From Vibrio algarum (GTDB taxonomy: Bacteria; Pseudomonadota; Gammaproteobacteria; Enterobacterales; Vibrionaceae), in the NCBI RefSeq assembly GCF_028204155.1, contig NZ_JAQLOI010000001.1, forward strand, positions 1,488,001-1,552,000: a DNA stretch of 64,000 bases, in the 5' to 3' direction. Numbering within the stretch: the first letter of the stretch is position 1; every line of letters begins with the position of its first letter. Below, piece after piece: positions 51,638 to 59,963 of the stretch. Under the pieces are notes generated by a model. That model saw nothing but the letters and a program-made list of their open reading frames with translations. It searched no databases and was not told where the DNA came from. A program made the position numbers and the translations under genes.

Positions 51638-52725
51638 GTGGTGTTTTCCTCTAATAAACGTTGGACCGCTTTTTCAGACATCGTTGAATTAATAGTATTA
51701 TCGGCAATCAGTGCTAATCGAGCTGCACCAAGTGCAAATTTGACAGTGTCATTCCACTGCCATTGATTTAGGTATCCATGTGCTAGGCCTGCCATTAGTG
51801 CATCACCAGCACCGGTTACATTATTAACCTGTGTTTGTGAAGGCGGAATAAATATCGCACCTTCATTGGAACTCGAATAAGCTCCTTTACTGCCTAAGCT
51901 TATCAGTAGTTGATCCACGCCTTTGTTGTGTAAGGCTTGTGCGATTTTCTCTAAATCACTTTGTTGCTTGAATGCGATACCCGACAGTAATTCCGCTTCC
52001 ATGAGATTCGGTTTTAGAGTGTGAATTTTGTCTAAAAATGGAAGTAACTTAGGTGCTTTGACGGACGAGACAGGGTCGACAAAAATATCGATATCGCTGT
52101 GTACATGAAATAGATACTCAAGTGCACCGTGGCTTAAATTAGCATCAAGAACAATAGCGGTTGATCTTGCTATTGCACCTTCTCGTTGCGCCAGTTGCTC
52201 TGCGTTAAGTCTATCGATGAGCTTCATATCGTTAAGTGCGAGTTGCATTTCGCCATCAGGCCCGTGAATCGACAGGTAACTGCTCGACGTTGCGCCTGTT
52301 ACGGTTAAACAGTGCTCAACACCTACCCCTGCTTCACGGCAGGCGGACTTTAGCTGTTCTCCCCAGTTATCATCGCCCATTGCGCCAATAAACTGCACGG
52401 CACTCCCTAAACGGCTGAGATTATCAGCGATGTTTCGAGCTACACCACCGGCGCTACTAGTCAGTTGACCGGGGTTAGAATCACCGTGAATTAGAGCCGC
52501 AGTCGAGCGACCGCAAAGATCCATATTTGCACCCCCGATAACCGTCGCGTAACGGTTGGGTGCAATGATGTAACCTTTACCTTGTATAAAGCCTTTTTTG
52601 GTTAAGTTCATTATATGCCCAGCGACTGCACTTCGGCTTAAAGTGAGTTTATCCGCTAAGACTTGCTGTGCGATCATGGGTTCTTTTCGCAATATATTTA
52701 GAATCTGTTGTTCTCTTTCAGTCAT
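51631..52725 (-). CDS. psuK: Pseudouridine kinase with N-terminal winged-helix domain
   Basis: This 364-residue protein joins an N-terminal winged helix-turn-helix (REQQILNILRKEPMIAQQVL ... LTKKGFIQGKGYII, residues 1-55) to a PfkB carbohydrate kinase with the ATP/catalytic motif VNNVTGAGDALMAGLAHGY. It is expected to phosphorylate pseudouridine for PsuG. The start at 52725 gives the DNA-binding domain at the N terminus; an upstream frame start at 52818 adds 31 unlike residues. E. coli YeiI is a similar fusion, while PsuK there lacks the DNA-binding part. The domain could let the kinase regulate its own operon (inference). No dedicated transporter gene is adjacent. Confidence 0.88.
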   Translation of the reverse strand: MTEREQQILNILRKEPMIAQQVLADKLTLSRSAVAGHIMNLTKKGFIQGKGYIIAPNRYATVIGGANMDLCGRSTAALIHGDSNPGQLTSSAGGVARNIADNLSRLGSAVQFIGAMGDDNWGEQLKSACREAGVGVEHCLTVTGATSSSYLSIHGPDGEMQLALNDMKLIDRLNAEQLAQREGAIARSTAIVLDANLSHGALEYLFHVHSDIDIFVDPVSSVKAPKLLPFLDKIHTLKPNLMEAELLSGIAFKQQSDLEKIAQALHNKGVDQLLISLGSKGAYSSSNEGAIFIPPSQTQVNNVTGAGDALMAGLAHGYLNQWQWNDTVKFALGAARLALIADNTINSTMSEKAVQRLLEENTTC

Positions 52726-52900
52726 AAACAAATGTCCGCTAACCAAACTTATGTTTGCACAATAAAGTGGAATGCACATAAATAAAAATGGAAAAGCCAA
52801 CCGTTTGCGTTGGATCACAAATTAACGTTTAAAAGAGAAAGGGTAATAGCTAAATGGAGCGATTGATTTATTAAAATCAGTGGATAGACAGGGGGAATAA

Positions 52901-52934
52901 ATTGGTTACCCTCAGATAGGAGAGGGTGACCAAT
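52901..52934 (-). terminator. Terminator of glpD
   Basis: ATTGGTTACCCTC and GAGGGTGACCAAT pair with one G-U around an 8-base loop; on the minus strand TTTATT follows. It lies just past the glpD stop codon. Confidence 0.65.
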
Positions 52935-52946
52935 GATAAGTTATGA

Positions 52947-54476
52947 TTATGCAGACAAAGCTTCGTCCTCTAAGTTAGACATTTGTGCCTCTGACGAATT
53001 AAGATATTTGTTTAGAGTATCGATCTCTACTTGAGTGAATTTAAGCCCTAGCTTGCTTCTGCGCCACAGAATGTCTTCAACGCTTACAGCCCACTCTTCA
53101 GACACTAAGTAATCAACTTCAGCCTGATACAAACCATGTCCGAAATGTACCCCAAGCTCTTCAATACTTGTTTTTTGTTTCAGTATTGCCACAGAAAGTG
53201 TGCCATAAGCTTTAACAAAGCGTTTAGCAATACTGACGTCTAACCATGGATACTGGGTGAATAGTATTCGTTGCAAGGCATCTCTATCGGTGAAATCGCC
53301 TCCGGGTAATATGGCTGTTTTGGTCCATGCTTCACTCATTTCAGGGAAGAAAGGGGCAATTTGATCAACAGCTGCTTGACCAAGTTTTCGGTAAGTCGTG
53401 AGTTTTCCACCAAATATAGAGAGCAACGGTGCACTGGGTAATTGCTCATCTAACTCAATTGTGTAATCTCGCGTCACTGCTTGGGCGTCTGATGATTCAT
53501 CTTCACACAGTGGACGAACCCCTGACCATGTTGAAATAACATCTTTAGGGGAAACGGGTTTAACAAAATGTTGATTCACTATATCGCATAGGTAGTTGAT
53601 TTCGTCTTGGTCTATAGCGACTTTCGAGGGGTCTCCGGTATATTCAACATCGGTAGTGCCAATAACGGAATAGTCATCGAGGTAAGGCAGAACAAATACA
53701 ATTCGGTTGTCTTCGTTTTGTAAAATGAACGCGTGCTCTTCTTGGTACATTTTCGGCACGATGATATGGCTACCTTTCACCAGTCTAATTCCGCGAGGTG
53801 AGGTCATCTTTAATTGAGAGTCGAAGAACTTATCAACCCATGGACCTGCGGCATTGACTAGCGCTTTGGCTTTGGCCTCTGTGATTTTCCCAGTAATGGT
53901 ATCTTTTATCTTTACTCTCCATCCTTCTTCGCTGCGCGTAGCTCCAATGCATTTGGATCTAGTATGTATTTTAGCCCCTTTTTGTTGAGCTAATTTGGCA
54001 TTAATTACCACTAGTCGAGCATCATCAACAGCGCAGTCTGAATACTCGAAGCCTTTCTTCATTTGTGGAAGTAAAGGACCGTTGGAAGCAAATTTCAATC
54101 CATGGCTAGCAGGCAAAGACACGCGTTTTCCGATATTGTCATAAAGAAATAAGCCAATACGAATCATCCAAGCAGGACGTAAATGTGGGCGGTGTGGAAG
54201 CTGAAAACGCAAAGGTGCAACAAGGTGTGGGGCGTTATTCAATAACACTTCTCGTTCAGCTAGTGCTTCGCTGACTAAACGGAACTCGTAATGCTCTAGA
54301 TAGCGGAGTCCTCCATGAATCAGTTTACTGCTAGCGGATGAGGTCGCTGATGCGAGATCGTTCATTTCAAATAAGGCGACATCTAACCCTCGACCTGCGG
54401 CATCACTGGCTACTGCAACTCCATTGATACCACCACCAATGACAATTAAGTCATATACGTTTTCTACTTTTTCCAT
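52947..54476 (-). CDS. glpD: Aerobic glycerol-3-phosphate dehydrogenase GlpD
   Basis: GlpD oxidises glycerol 3-phosphate to dihydroxyacetone phosphate and passes electrons to quinones at the inner membrane. The 509-residue protein, from the ATG at 54476, has the FAD motif YDLIVIGGGINGVAVASDAA (residues 8-27), SSKLIHGGLRYLEHYEFRLV and the C-terminal PLLSIFGGKLTTYRKLGQ. An upstream frame start at 54551 adds 25 residues of no family likeness. GlpR-like half-sites lie upstream: TCGAACAT around 54544-54551 and TTGTTCGAAC at 54681-54690. No other glp gene is adjacent. Confidence 0.94.
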   Translation of the reverse strand: MEKVENVYDLIVIGGGINGVAVASDAAGRGLDVALFEMNDLASATSSASSKLIHGGLRYLEHYEFRLVSEALAEREVLLNNAPHLVAPLRFQLPHRPHLRPAWMIRIGLFLYDNIGKRVSLPASHGLKFASNGPLLPQMKKGFEYSDCAVDDARLVVINAKLAQQKGAKIHTRSKCIGATRSEEGWRVKIKDTITGKITEAKAKALVNAAGPWVDKFFDSQLKMTSPRGIRLVKGSHIIVPKMYQEEHAFILQNEDNRIVFVLPYLDDYSVIGTTDVEYTGDPSKVAIDQDEINYLCDIVNQHFVKPVSPKDVISTWSGVRPLCEDESSDAQAVTRDYTIELDEQLPSAPLLSIFGGKLTTYRKLGQAAVDQIAPFFPEMSEAWTKTAILPGGDFTDRDALQRILFTQYPWLDVSIAKRFVKAYGTLSVAILKQKTSIEELGVHFGHGLYQAEVDYLVSEEWAVSVEDILWRRSKLGLKFTQVEIDTLNKYLNSSEAQMSNLEDEALSA

Positions 54477-54543
54477 TGCGCTAACTCTTTTATTGTTCGT
54501 ACGAGCATTTGTATGTATATAAAAGCACATTACTGGCAATAAA

Positions 54544-54690
54544 TCGAACATTATTGGCCGTTGTAATGTTAATTTATTTTTACAAGATTGGATTAAATAG
54601 CGTGATTTGGGTGTGATAATAACGTGAACACTTGTTTTTTATACGTTTATTGTTGCTTTTTTGTTGCAGGAGAGGGCGCTTTGTTCGAAC
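54544..54690. promoter_or_regulatory. GlpR-like half-sites upstream of glpD
   Basis: TCGAACAT (54544-54551) matches the right half of the E. coli GlpR operator, and TTGTTCGAAC (54681-54690) resembles a left half. Neither forms a full 20-bp operator by eye, so this is a suggestion only. The 268-base gap holds no gene. Confidence 0.25.
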
Positions 54691-54819
54691 GAGCTTTTGT
54701 CGCGTTTGATTAAGAGCATTGATAGCGTAATAGAAAATGGCAGGGAGAACATTATTAGTATTAGGCGCCGGGTGTGATTACGGCACCTGTATTTCAGTTA
54801 TCGACGTGAGCTTTATACT

Positions 54820-55209
54820 CTAGCCAAAGATTTTGTCGAATGGTAAATAAATTAAGTTGCCGGCTATGAGTAGGACTTGGCTGACAAAGGTAAGCACCAT
54901 ACCTCTTTTTCTGTTATCAAAATTCTCATTGAGGATGCCCGTGCCGTGCAGAATGCGACCAATTAATAAGACTAATCCACACACATGTAGTAAATAGATA
55001 TTTCCGCCATTCAGTTCCAACAAAATCATTAAAATGAGTGAGATAGGAATTGTTTCTGTAGCGTTTCCGTGCGCAGAACGCGCTATTTGTAGTTCTTTAA
55101 CTCCGCCATCAGCGTAAGCTATTTTTCCGGTTCGACGTTGCTTGATTACCTGTACAGTCAACCACATGAGTAACAGCATAAGTAAAGATGCATAGAGAGC
55201 AGTGATCAT
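54820..55209 (-). CDS. MAPEG family membrane protein, YecN-like
   Basis: This 129-residue protein has four hydrophobic segments and the MAPEG motif LQIARSAHGNATETIPISLIL followed by LLIGRILHGTGI. It aligns with E. coli YecN from its first residue (MITALYASLLMLL), so the start at 55209, with GGAA upstream, is preferred over the ATG four codons earlier. The family includes glutathione-dependent membrane enzymes; the bacterial YecN group has no established reaction. Confidence 0.87.
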   Translation of the reverse strand: MITALYASLLMLLLMWLTVQVIKQRRTGKIAYADGGVKELQIARSAHGNATETIPISLILMILLELNGGNIYLLHVCGLVLLIGRILHGTGILNENFDNRKRGMVLTFVSQVLLIAGNLIYLPFDKIFG

Positions 55210-55409
55210 TATTGTTTCCATTATGTTGGTTTGTTATGTGAAGCTAGAATAAAGTACTTTGATTCTCATTTCTCTTTTTTTAAAAGCTGTGGGAAATAGG
55301 CAATGCCATTCGGTTAAGGTTATCTAAACCTCCGCAGAGAGAGCGGTAATGACGATGAAAGCACTGGAGTGGCTAGGTGCTTAAGTAGTACCACACAGCA
55401 TTTACACCT

Positions 55410-56312
55410 TTAAACACCTTCTCGATAATGCTTCGGTGCAACCTTAAAGTATTTACTAAATTGGTTCGAGAACTCATATTGAGATGCGTATCCTAGTTCT
55501 GAAGCGATCACTGAAATGCGCTTTTTGGACGCTCTTAACAGCCGGCAGGCTTCGTCCATTCGTTTTCTGATCAAATACTCTCTAGGTGAGACGCCCATAT
55601 GTTTTTTAAATGTTTTGCGAAATTTTTCGTATCCCCAGCCTTTGTTACTGCAGTACTCTTTTAGGTCAAATCGAGTGGCGTAACGAACCTCAAAATCGGT
55701 GAGACTCTCGGTTATCATATCGTTTGGAATGTTTACTTCGTCTTGAGAGGTCAATAAGGTTCGTATGATGCTAAGAAAGCGTAAATAGGCGTCAAAAACC
55801 TCTTCTTCGTTGGCGTTTTGTAGCTGAGCCATCAGAGATTCAATATCTGATTTGATACCAGGACAGACTGCATTGTCGTAAACAGCAATATCTTTGTTAA
55901 TTAAAGACATACTGCTTAGGTGTTCATATAGTTCCTCGTTACAGTCTAAATAATATTCTTGCCAGTCACTGTTTGGTGTAACGACGGTTGTATGCATAAC
56001 CTTTGGCCGGCGCTGAAAAATGGAGCCTGGAGATAACAAGTGACGTTTACCGTTTTCGTCTGTATAGCTTCCCGTTCCTCTGATGACATAAACCAAAGAA
56101 AAAAATGGAAATTTAACATTGATGTGCTCTGTTTCGACACCCGGTTTATGAATGTATCCGCAACCAATCCAATTTTGAGACGCCCCTAAAGTACGTGAGT
56201 AGTTAAGTGGGGAATTGATATTAGCGCACTCTTTTGCCAAAAGTTCACTTTCAAATAGCATTTCTTTCGAGTGAAACTTATGTGAGTTTTTTCTACCATT
56301 GATATCATCCAT
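55410..56312 (-). CDS. AraC family regulator with N-terminal cupin domain
   Basis: The 300-residue cytoplasmic protein has an AraC-type sensor (FPFFSLVYVIRGTGSYTDEN, GSIFQRRPKVMHTTV) and a C-terminal DNA-binding domain (FDLKEYCSNKGWGYEKFRKTFKKHMGVSPREYL, then ISVIASELGYASQYEFSNQFSKYFKVAPKHYREG). Sugar-type effectors are typical of such sensors but none can be named here. It is divergent from a small membrane protein gene. Confidence 0.9.
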   Translation of the reverse strand: MDDINGRKNSHKFHSKEMLFESELLAKECANINSPLNYSRTLGASQNWIGCGYIHKPGVETEHINVKFPFFSLVYVIRGTGSYTDENGKRHLLSPGSIFQRRPKVMHTTVVTPNSDWQEYYLDCNEELYEHLSSMSLINKDIAVYDNAVCPGIKSDIESLMAQLQNANEEEVFDAYLRFLSIIRTLLTSQDEVNIPNDMITESLTDFEVRYATRFDLKEYCSNKGWGYEKFRKTFKKHMGVSPREYLIRKRMDEACRLLRASKKRISVIASELGYASQYEFSNQFSKYFKVAPKHYREGV

Positions 56313-56422
56313 AAGAAGTTATGTCGTTGCCATTTAACGTATCTATTATACCAAAGATGACATTTTGTTTTGTGAGGAGGCTTATATAATAGCTATCAAC
56401 AACTGATTGAGGAGAGTTGACT

Positions 56423-56662
56423 ATGAACCAACTAACAAAACAAAACCCATGCAATTCAAGTGCCCCTTGTGCCAATAAGCATATCAATTTATCCAATAAG
56501 CATATCAATATGAATGGGAATAAGAGTTTAGGAGTTGATGCTGTCCACATGGGAATAACATCTGCCATGTTAGCTAAGTCGATTTATGGGTCATTTCGTG
56601 ATCGCGGAATTGAGCTCTATCTTCTCATCGTACCGCTCATGTTAGTGGCACTGTTTTTATAG
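56423..56662 (+). CDS. Small membrane protein with duplicated Asn/Lys/His-rich motif
   Basis: The 79-residue protein starts at 56423 with a strong GAGGAG site seven bases upstream. It has a polar N terminus with CNSSAPCANKHINLSNKHIN, where the NKHIN motif is encoded by a 21-bp tandem repeat. A middle segment (GVDAVHMGITSAMLAKSIYG) and a C-terminal hydrophobic helix (IELYLLIVPLMLVALFL) follow. I recognise no family. The good ribosome site, divergence from an AraC gene and a terminator right after it support a real gene. Confidence 0.68.
   Translation: MNQLTKQNPCNSSAPCANKHINLSNKHINMNGNKSLGVDAVHMGITSAMLAKSIYGSFRDRGIELYLLIVPLMLVALFL
56472..56509. repeat. 17-bp direct repeat, period 21, inside the small membrane protein gene
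   Basis: ccaataagcatatcaat occurs at 56472-56488 and 56493-56509. The period is a multiple of three, so gain or loss of a unit keeps the frame. Confidence 0.88.
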
Positions 56663-56677
56663 GGTTGGTCCCCGTTT

Positions 56678-56706
56678 AGGATGCTAGTTTAGCATCCTCT
56701 TTTTTT
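56678..56706 (+). terminator. Rho-independent terminator of the small membrane protein gene
   Basis: AGGATGCTA and TAGCATCCT pair around GTT, followed by C and a T-run. It overlaps the 3' end of the convergent EamA transporter gene. Confidence 0.85.
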
Positions 56707-57556
56707 GTTGTGCGATAAATACAAGAGCAATGCCCCCCAATATGCACATGGTCGACAGAGCAATATTAAAGGAGAGTGGCTCTCCTACTAAGATAACTCC
56801 ACCAAGCAAGGCAATGCCAGGAACAGAGAGTTGAACTATTGAAGCGGTAAGCACAGTCAGTTGCCTCAATGCCATATACCAAATGACATAGCCGAGTGCT
56901 GAGGTAAAAATGCCAGAACAGACAGCTAACATTAACCCTGTTCGCGAGATAGTTTCTATACTCAATAGCCATGGCAACATGAGTAGAGCCAAAAGCGCGC
57001 TACCAACAAACCCCTGAGTGGTTGATTGTAAGGGTTTACCAGAAACCTTCCCTTGTAAGGTAAAGATGGCCCAACAAACTCCAGAAAGTGCCATAAGTAG
57101 AGCAGATAGAGGATCTGGTCTAGTGGCAGATGGTAAAAGTAAAATTAGAAATCCACTTACAGCCACACCAATACCTAACCATTCAAATCCGATAATTCGG
57201 TTTCCTTTGTACGCGTACGTTGCCAGCATACTCAATTGTACGACGCCAAATAAAATGAGAGCACCAGTCCCTGTCCCCAGTTCAATATAAGCTAACGAGA
57301 AAAAGAGTGCATAGAAGAGCAGAGAAATAGACAAAACGAGAACCGATTTCCTGTTGAAGGATGCGGTTACCAGATTGGAGCGATTATATATAATCGTGAT
57401 GATAAGAAGCGTTGTCGCACCTGACAAAATTCGAATAAGAGTGAAAGAACCAGCATCTATGTAACCTTCCAGTAAGGCGACCCGACATAAAATAGAATTG
57501 GCGGCGAAAGCGAGCATTGCAATGAAAGTAAGTAAAAAGGTTTTCACGTTAACCAC
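56684..57556 (-). CDS. EamA/DMT family transporter
   Basis: The 290-residue inner-membrane protein has ten hydrophobic segments arranged as two EamA repeats. The first starts with FLLTFIAMLAFAANSILCRVAL and the second with LSALLMALSGVCWAIFTLQGKVSG, followed by LGYVIWYMALRQLTVLTASI and LGGVILVGEPLSF. Members export amino acids or other metabolites; the substrate here is unknown. It is a single gene. Confidence 0.88.
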   Translation of the reverse strand: MVNVKTFLLTFIAMLAFAANSILCRVALLEGYIDAGSFTLIRILSGATTLLIITIIYNRSNLVTASFNRKSVLVLSISLLFYALFFSLAYIELGTGTGALILFGVVQLSMLATYAYKGNRIIGFEWLGIGVAVSGFLILLLPSATRPDPLSALLMALSGVCWAIFTLQGKVSGKPLQSTTQGFVGSALLALLMLPWLLSIETISRTGLMLAVCSGIFTSALGYVIWYMALRQLTVLTASIVQLSVPGIALLGGVILVGEPLSFNIALSTMCILGGIALVFIAQQKKRMLN

Positions 57557-57645
57557 ATTTAGATAAATAGTTGAGCTATTGTGGCGTGTTTTTATTGCCT
57601 AATCTAGTTGAAGGGGTTCCTATATATACTGTTTGATTATATGAA

Positions 57646-59358
57646 TTACGTTTCAACTTGATTCAGCAATAAGGGCAATATATGTTTTGCTTTTATTGGC
57701 TTGTGATACCAAAACCCTTGCGCTAAGTCACTACCAAGACGATGACAAAATTTGGCTTGTTGTTCTGTTTCTATGCCTTCAGCCACAATCACAAGGTCGA
57801 GATGATGGCCCACATCGATGATCGCTTTTAATACCGCTTCATCTCTAGGATCGTTTGGAGCTTCGGTAACAAATGCTCTATCAATTTTTAGATTATTAAT
57901 AGGAAATTGACGTAAGTAACTGAGTGAAGAGTAGCCTGTTCCAAAGTCGTCAATGGATATTTCAACCCCTGCTTTTTTAAGTCGTTCGAGTTTCACCATT
58001 AATTCAGAGTTCGCTTCGATTAATGCGTGTTCCGTTAACTCAATACCAAGGTTCTTTGGTTGCAAACCAAACTCGTTGAGCGTGTCATATAGTATTGAGA
58101 AAAAACGGTTATGCTCTAACTGTTTGCCTGAAACATTGATATCTATTCGAATGCCTTCAATGCCTTGATTTTTCCATTGTGCTATCTGTTTACACGCACT
58201 TCTAAGCACCCATTCGCCAATCCTTACAATTAGGTCCGACCGCTCAGCGATAGGAATGAAAATATCTGGGGTTGTTCCGATTGAGGGTGGTTTGGGATCC
58301 CACCTAAGGAGTGCCTCGCAAGAAACAATTTTATTATTGCTAAGATCAACCTGAGGTTGATAGACCAGATGAAACTCGTCTAGTTCGAGAGAATGTCTCA
58401 AGTTAGAAGCGATTTCTCTTTGGAACTGGAGAAGATCATGGATGGATTGGTCAAAAAAATGATGTCGATTTCGACCATCTTTCTTCGCTTTGTACATGGC
58501 AGCATCAGAATACTTAAGTAGTTGGTCAGTATGATCACCATCTTTAGGAAATAGGCTGATACCAATACTCGCAGTGACATAAATTTCTTGCTCAAAAACG
58601 GTATAGGTTTGTTCGAACTCAGACATAACCTTCTGAACAACGTATTCCACATCGCTGCTGTCTCGGATATTGGGAAGTATTATTAGAAATTCGTCGCTAC
58701 CAAACCGAGAGAGTGTATCGTATTTTCTTAATTTTGGTTTTAGTCTATGTGCAATTTCTATCAATAGTCGATCACCGGCGTTGTGGCCCATGGTGTCGTT
58801 TATCTCTTTAAATAGGTCAATATCGATAAATAGTACAGCCAGTTTTTGGTTGAATCGTCTTGCTTCGTTTAGTCGGTGAGATAATTCTTTTTCAAAGTAT
58901 CGTCGGTTGGGTAGGCCAGTTAAACTGTCTGTTGTAGCAATTCGCTGTAGTTCGAGTTTCGCTTGATGTTGCTCTGTAAGATCAACATCAACACAGAACA
59001 TTTCTGGGTTTTCTGATCCTTGTTTCAGCATTACGTGAGTAGAGTATACGATGACGTGATTACCATCTTTACGTTTGAGTTGTAATTCACCTGCGGGAAT
59101 CGGGATACCTTGCTCTATCCAAGCATGATGCAAATCTATTACCGTTTGTTTCATTTCAGAGGGGATGATGAGGTTTTCTAGCGTTTGTCCGAAGGCTTCT
59201 TTTTTAGTGTAACCGTATATTTTACAACTAGCCTCATTCCAGTAAATAACCTTTCTATTTTTATCATAACCCTGCACGGCCACTTTAGGCATTGACTCAA
59301 TAAGTTGTAAAAAACGAGATTCATTTGGTTCATATGTACCCGTAGACTGGTTACTCAA
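57646..59358 (-). CDS. PAS-GGDEF-EAL protein, probable cyclic-di-GMP phosphodiesterase
   Basis: The 570-residue protein has a PAS/PAC sensor (ESMPKVAVQGYDKNRKVIYWNEAS, about residues 14-130), a GGDEF domain at about 140-300 and an EAL domain at about 315-565. The GGDEF signature is degenerate (RFGSDEFLII), with Ser in place of the second Gly. The EAL signature is intact (SCEALLRW), with DDFGTGYSSLSYL and VAEGIETEQQ catalytic segments. It probably degrades cyclic-di-GMP, with the GGDEF part regulatory. There is no membrane segment, so it is cytosolic. Confidence 0.92.
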   Translation of the reverse strand: MSNQSTGTYEPNESRFLQLIESMPKVAVQGYDKNRKVIYWNEASCKIYGYTKKEAFGQTLENLIIPSEMKQTVIDLHHAWIEQGIPIPAGELQLKRKDGNHVIVYSTHVMLKQGSENPEMFCVDVDLTEQHQAKLELQRIATTDSLTGLPNRRYFEKELSHRLNEARRFNQKLAVLFIDIDLFKEINDTMGHNAGDRLLIEIAHRLKPKLRKYDTLSRFGSDEFLIILPNIRDSSDVEYVVQKVMSEFEQTYTVFEQEIYVTASIGISLFPKDGDHTDQLLKYSDAAMYKAKKDGRNRHHFFDQSIHDLLQFQREIASNLRHSLELDEFHLVYQPQVDLSNNKIVSCEALLRWDPKPPSIGTTPDIFIPIAERSDLIVRIGEWVLRSACKQIAQWKNQGIEGIRIDINVSGKQLEHNRFFSILYDTLNEFGLQPKNLGIELTEHALIEANSELMVKLERLKKAGVEISIDDFGTGYSSLSYLRQFPINNLKIDRAFVTEAPNDPRDEAVLKAIIDVGHHLDLVIVAEGIETEQQAKFCHRLGSDLAQGFWYHKPIKAKHILPLLLNQVET

Positions 59359-59963
59359 AATTAATCTCCACTTTGTAAACGATCATTTTAAAATACTATC
59401 TAGATGCCCGGATATCATCTTTAACTTTATGAAATTATGAGTTAAATGCAAGTGCTCAAAAATTTTCAAAGTGTTTTTTTTAAAATTATGTTTTCGCTCA
59501 ATGAAAGGTTAGCTAAATTTATCTCATAAAATTAGCTAGATATAATGATAGTTTTAATTCTAGCGCTGATAGGGGTACTACCAAAGGATGAGAGATGAAG
59601 GTAAAAGTTATCCTTAAAAAAACGAAACTGTGATCTATCTTTAATAGGCTTCTCATATAACGAGTAATAAGAACAATACTCGCTACCTATCAAGTAACAG
59701 ATAAAGATAATTAATTTACAGAAAATAAATATTATTTAGCGTATATCTCTTTTTTCTAATTTAAGCGGATAAATACACTCAGTAATTGACCATGACCACA
59801 AATTTAAATTGCAAGCAGGTCTATAGTAAAAGTCCTAATAAGTAGAAATTTAACTAGTGAGAAGCAAATTCGTAGGTTTCACAATGGACCGCACGTTAGA
59901 CATATTTGATTGATACAACTGTGATGCCGCTTTCGTTTTTACCCAACAATAAGGTAGAACCAC
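59359..59963. other. 605-base gene-free region upstream of the Fe-S oxidoreductase operon
   Basis: The stretch is strongly AT-rich and has no reading frame I can support. It is divergent: the minus-strand PAS-GGDEF-EAL promoter lies on its left and that of the nifJ operon on its right. A TTGATTGATACAA near 59908 looks a little like an FNR box but misses the second half. The long gap hints at complex control of the operon. Confidence 0.4.

Noticed and set aside
59905..59925. FNR-like box upstream of the Fe-S oxidoreductase
   Set aside because: Only the first half matches TTGAT; the second half does not match ATCAA.
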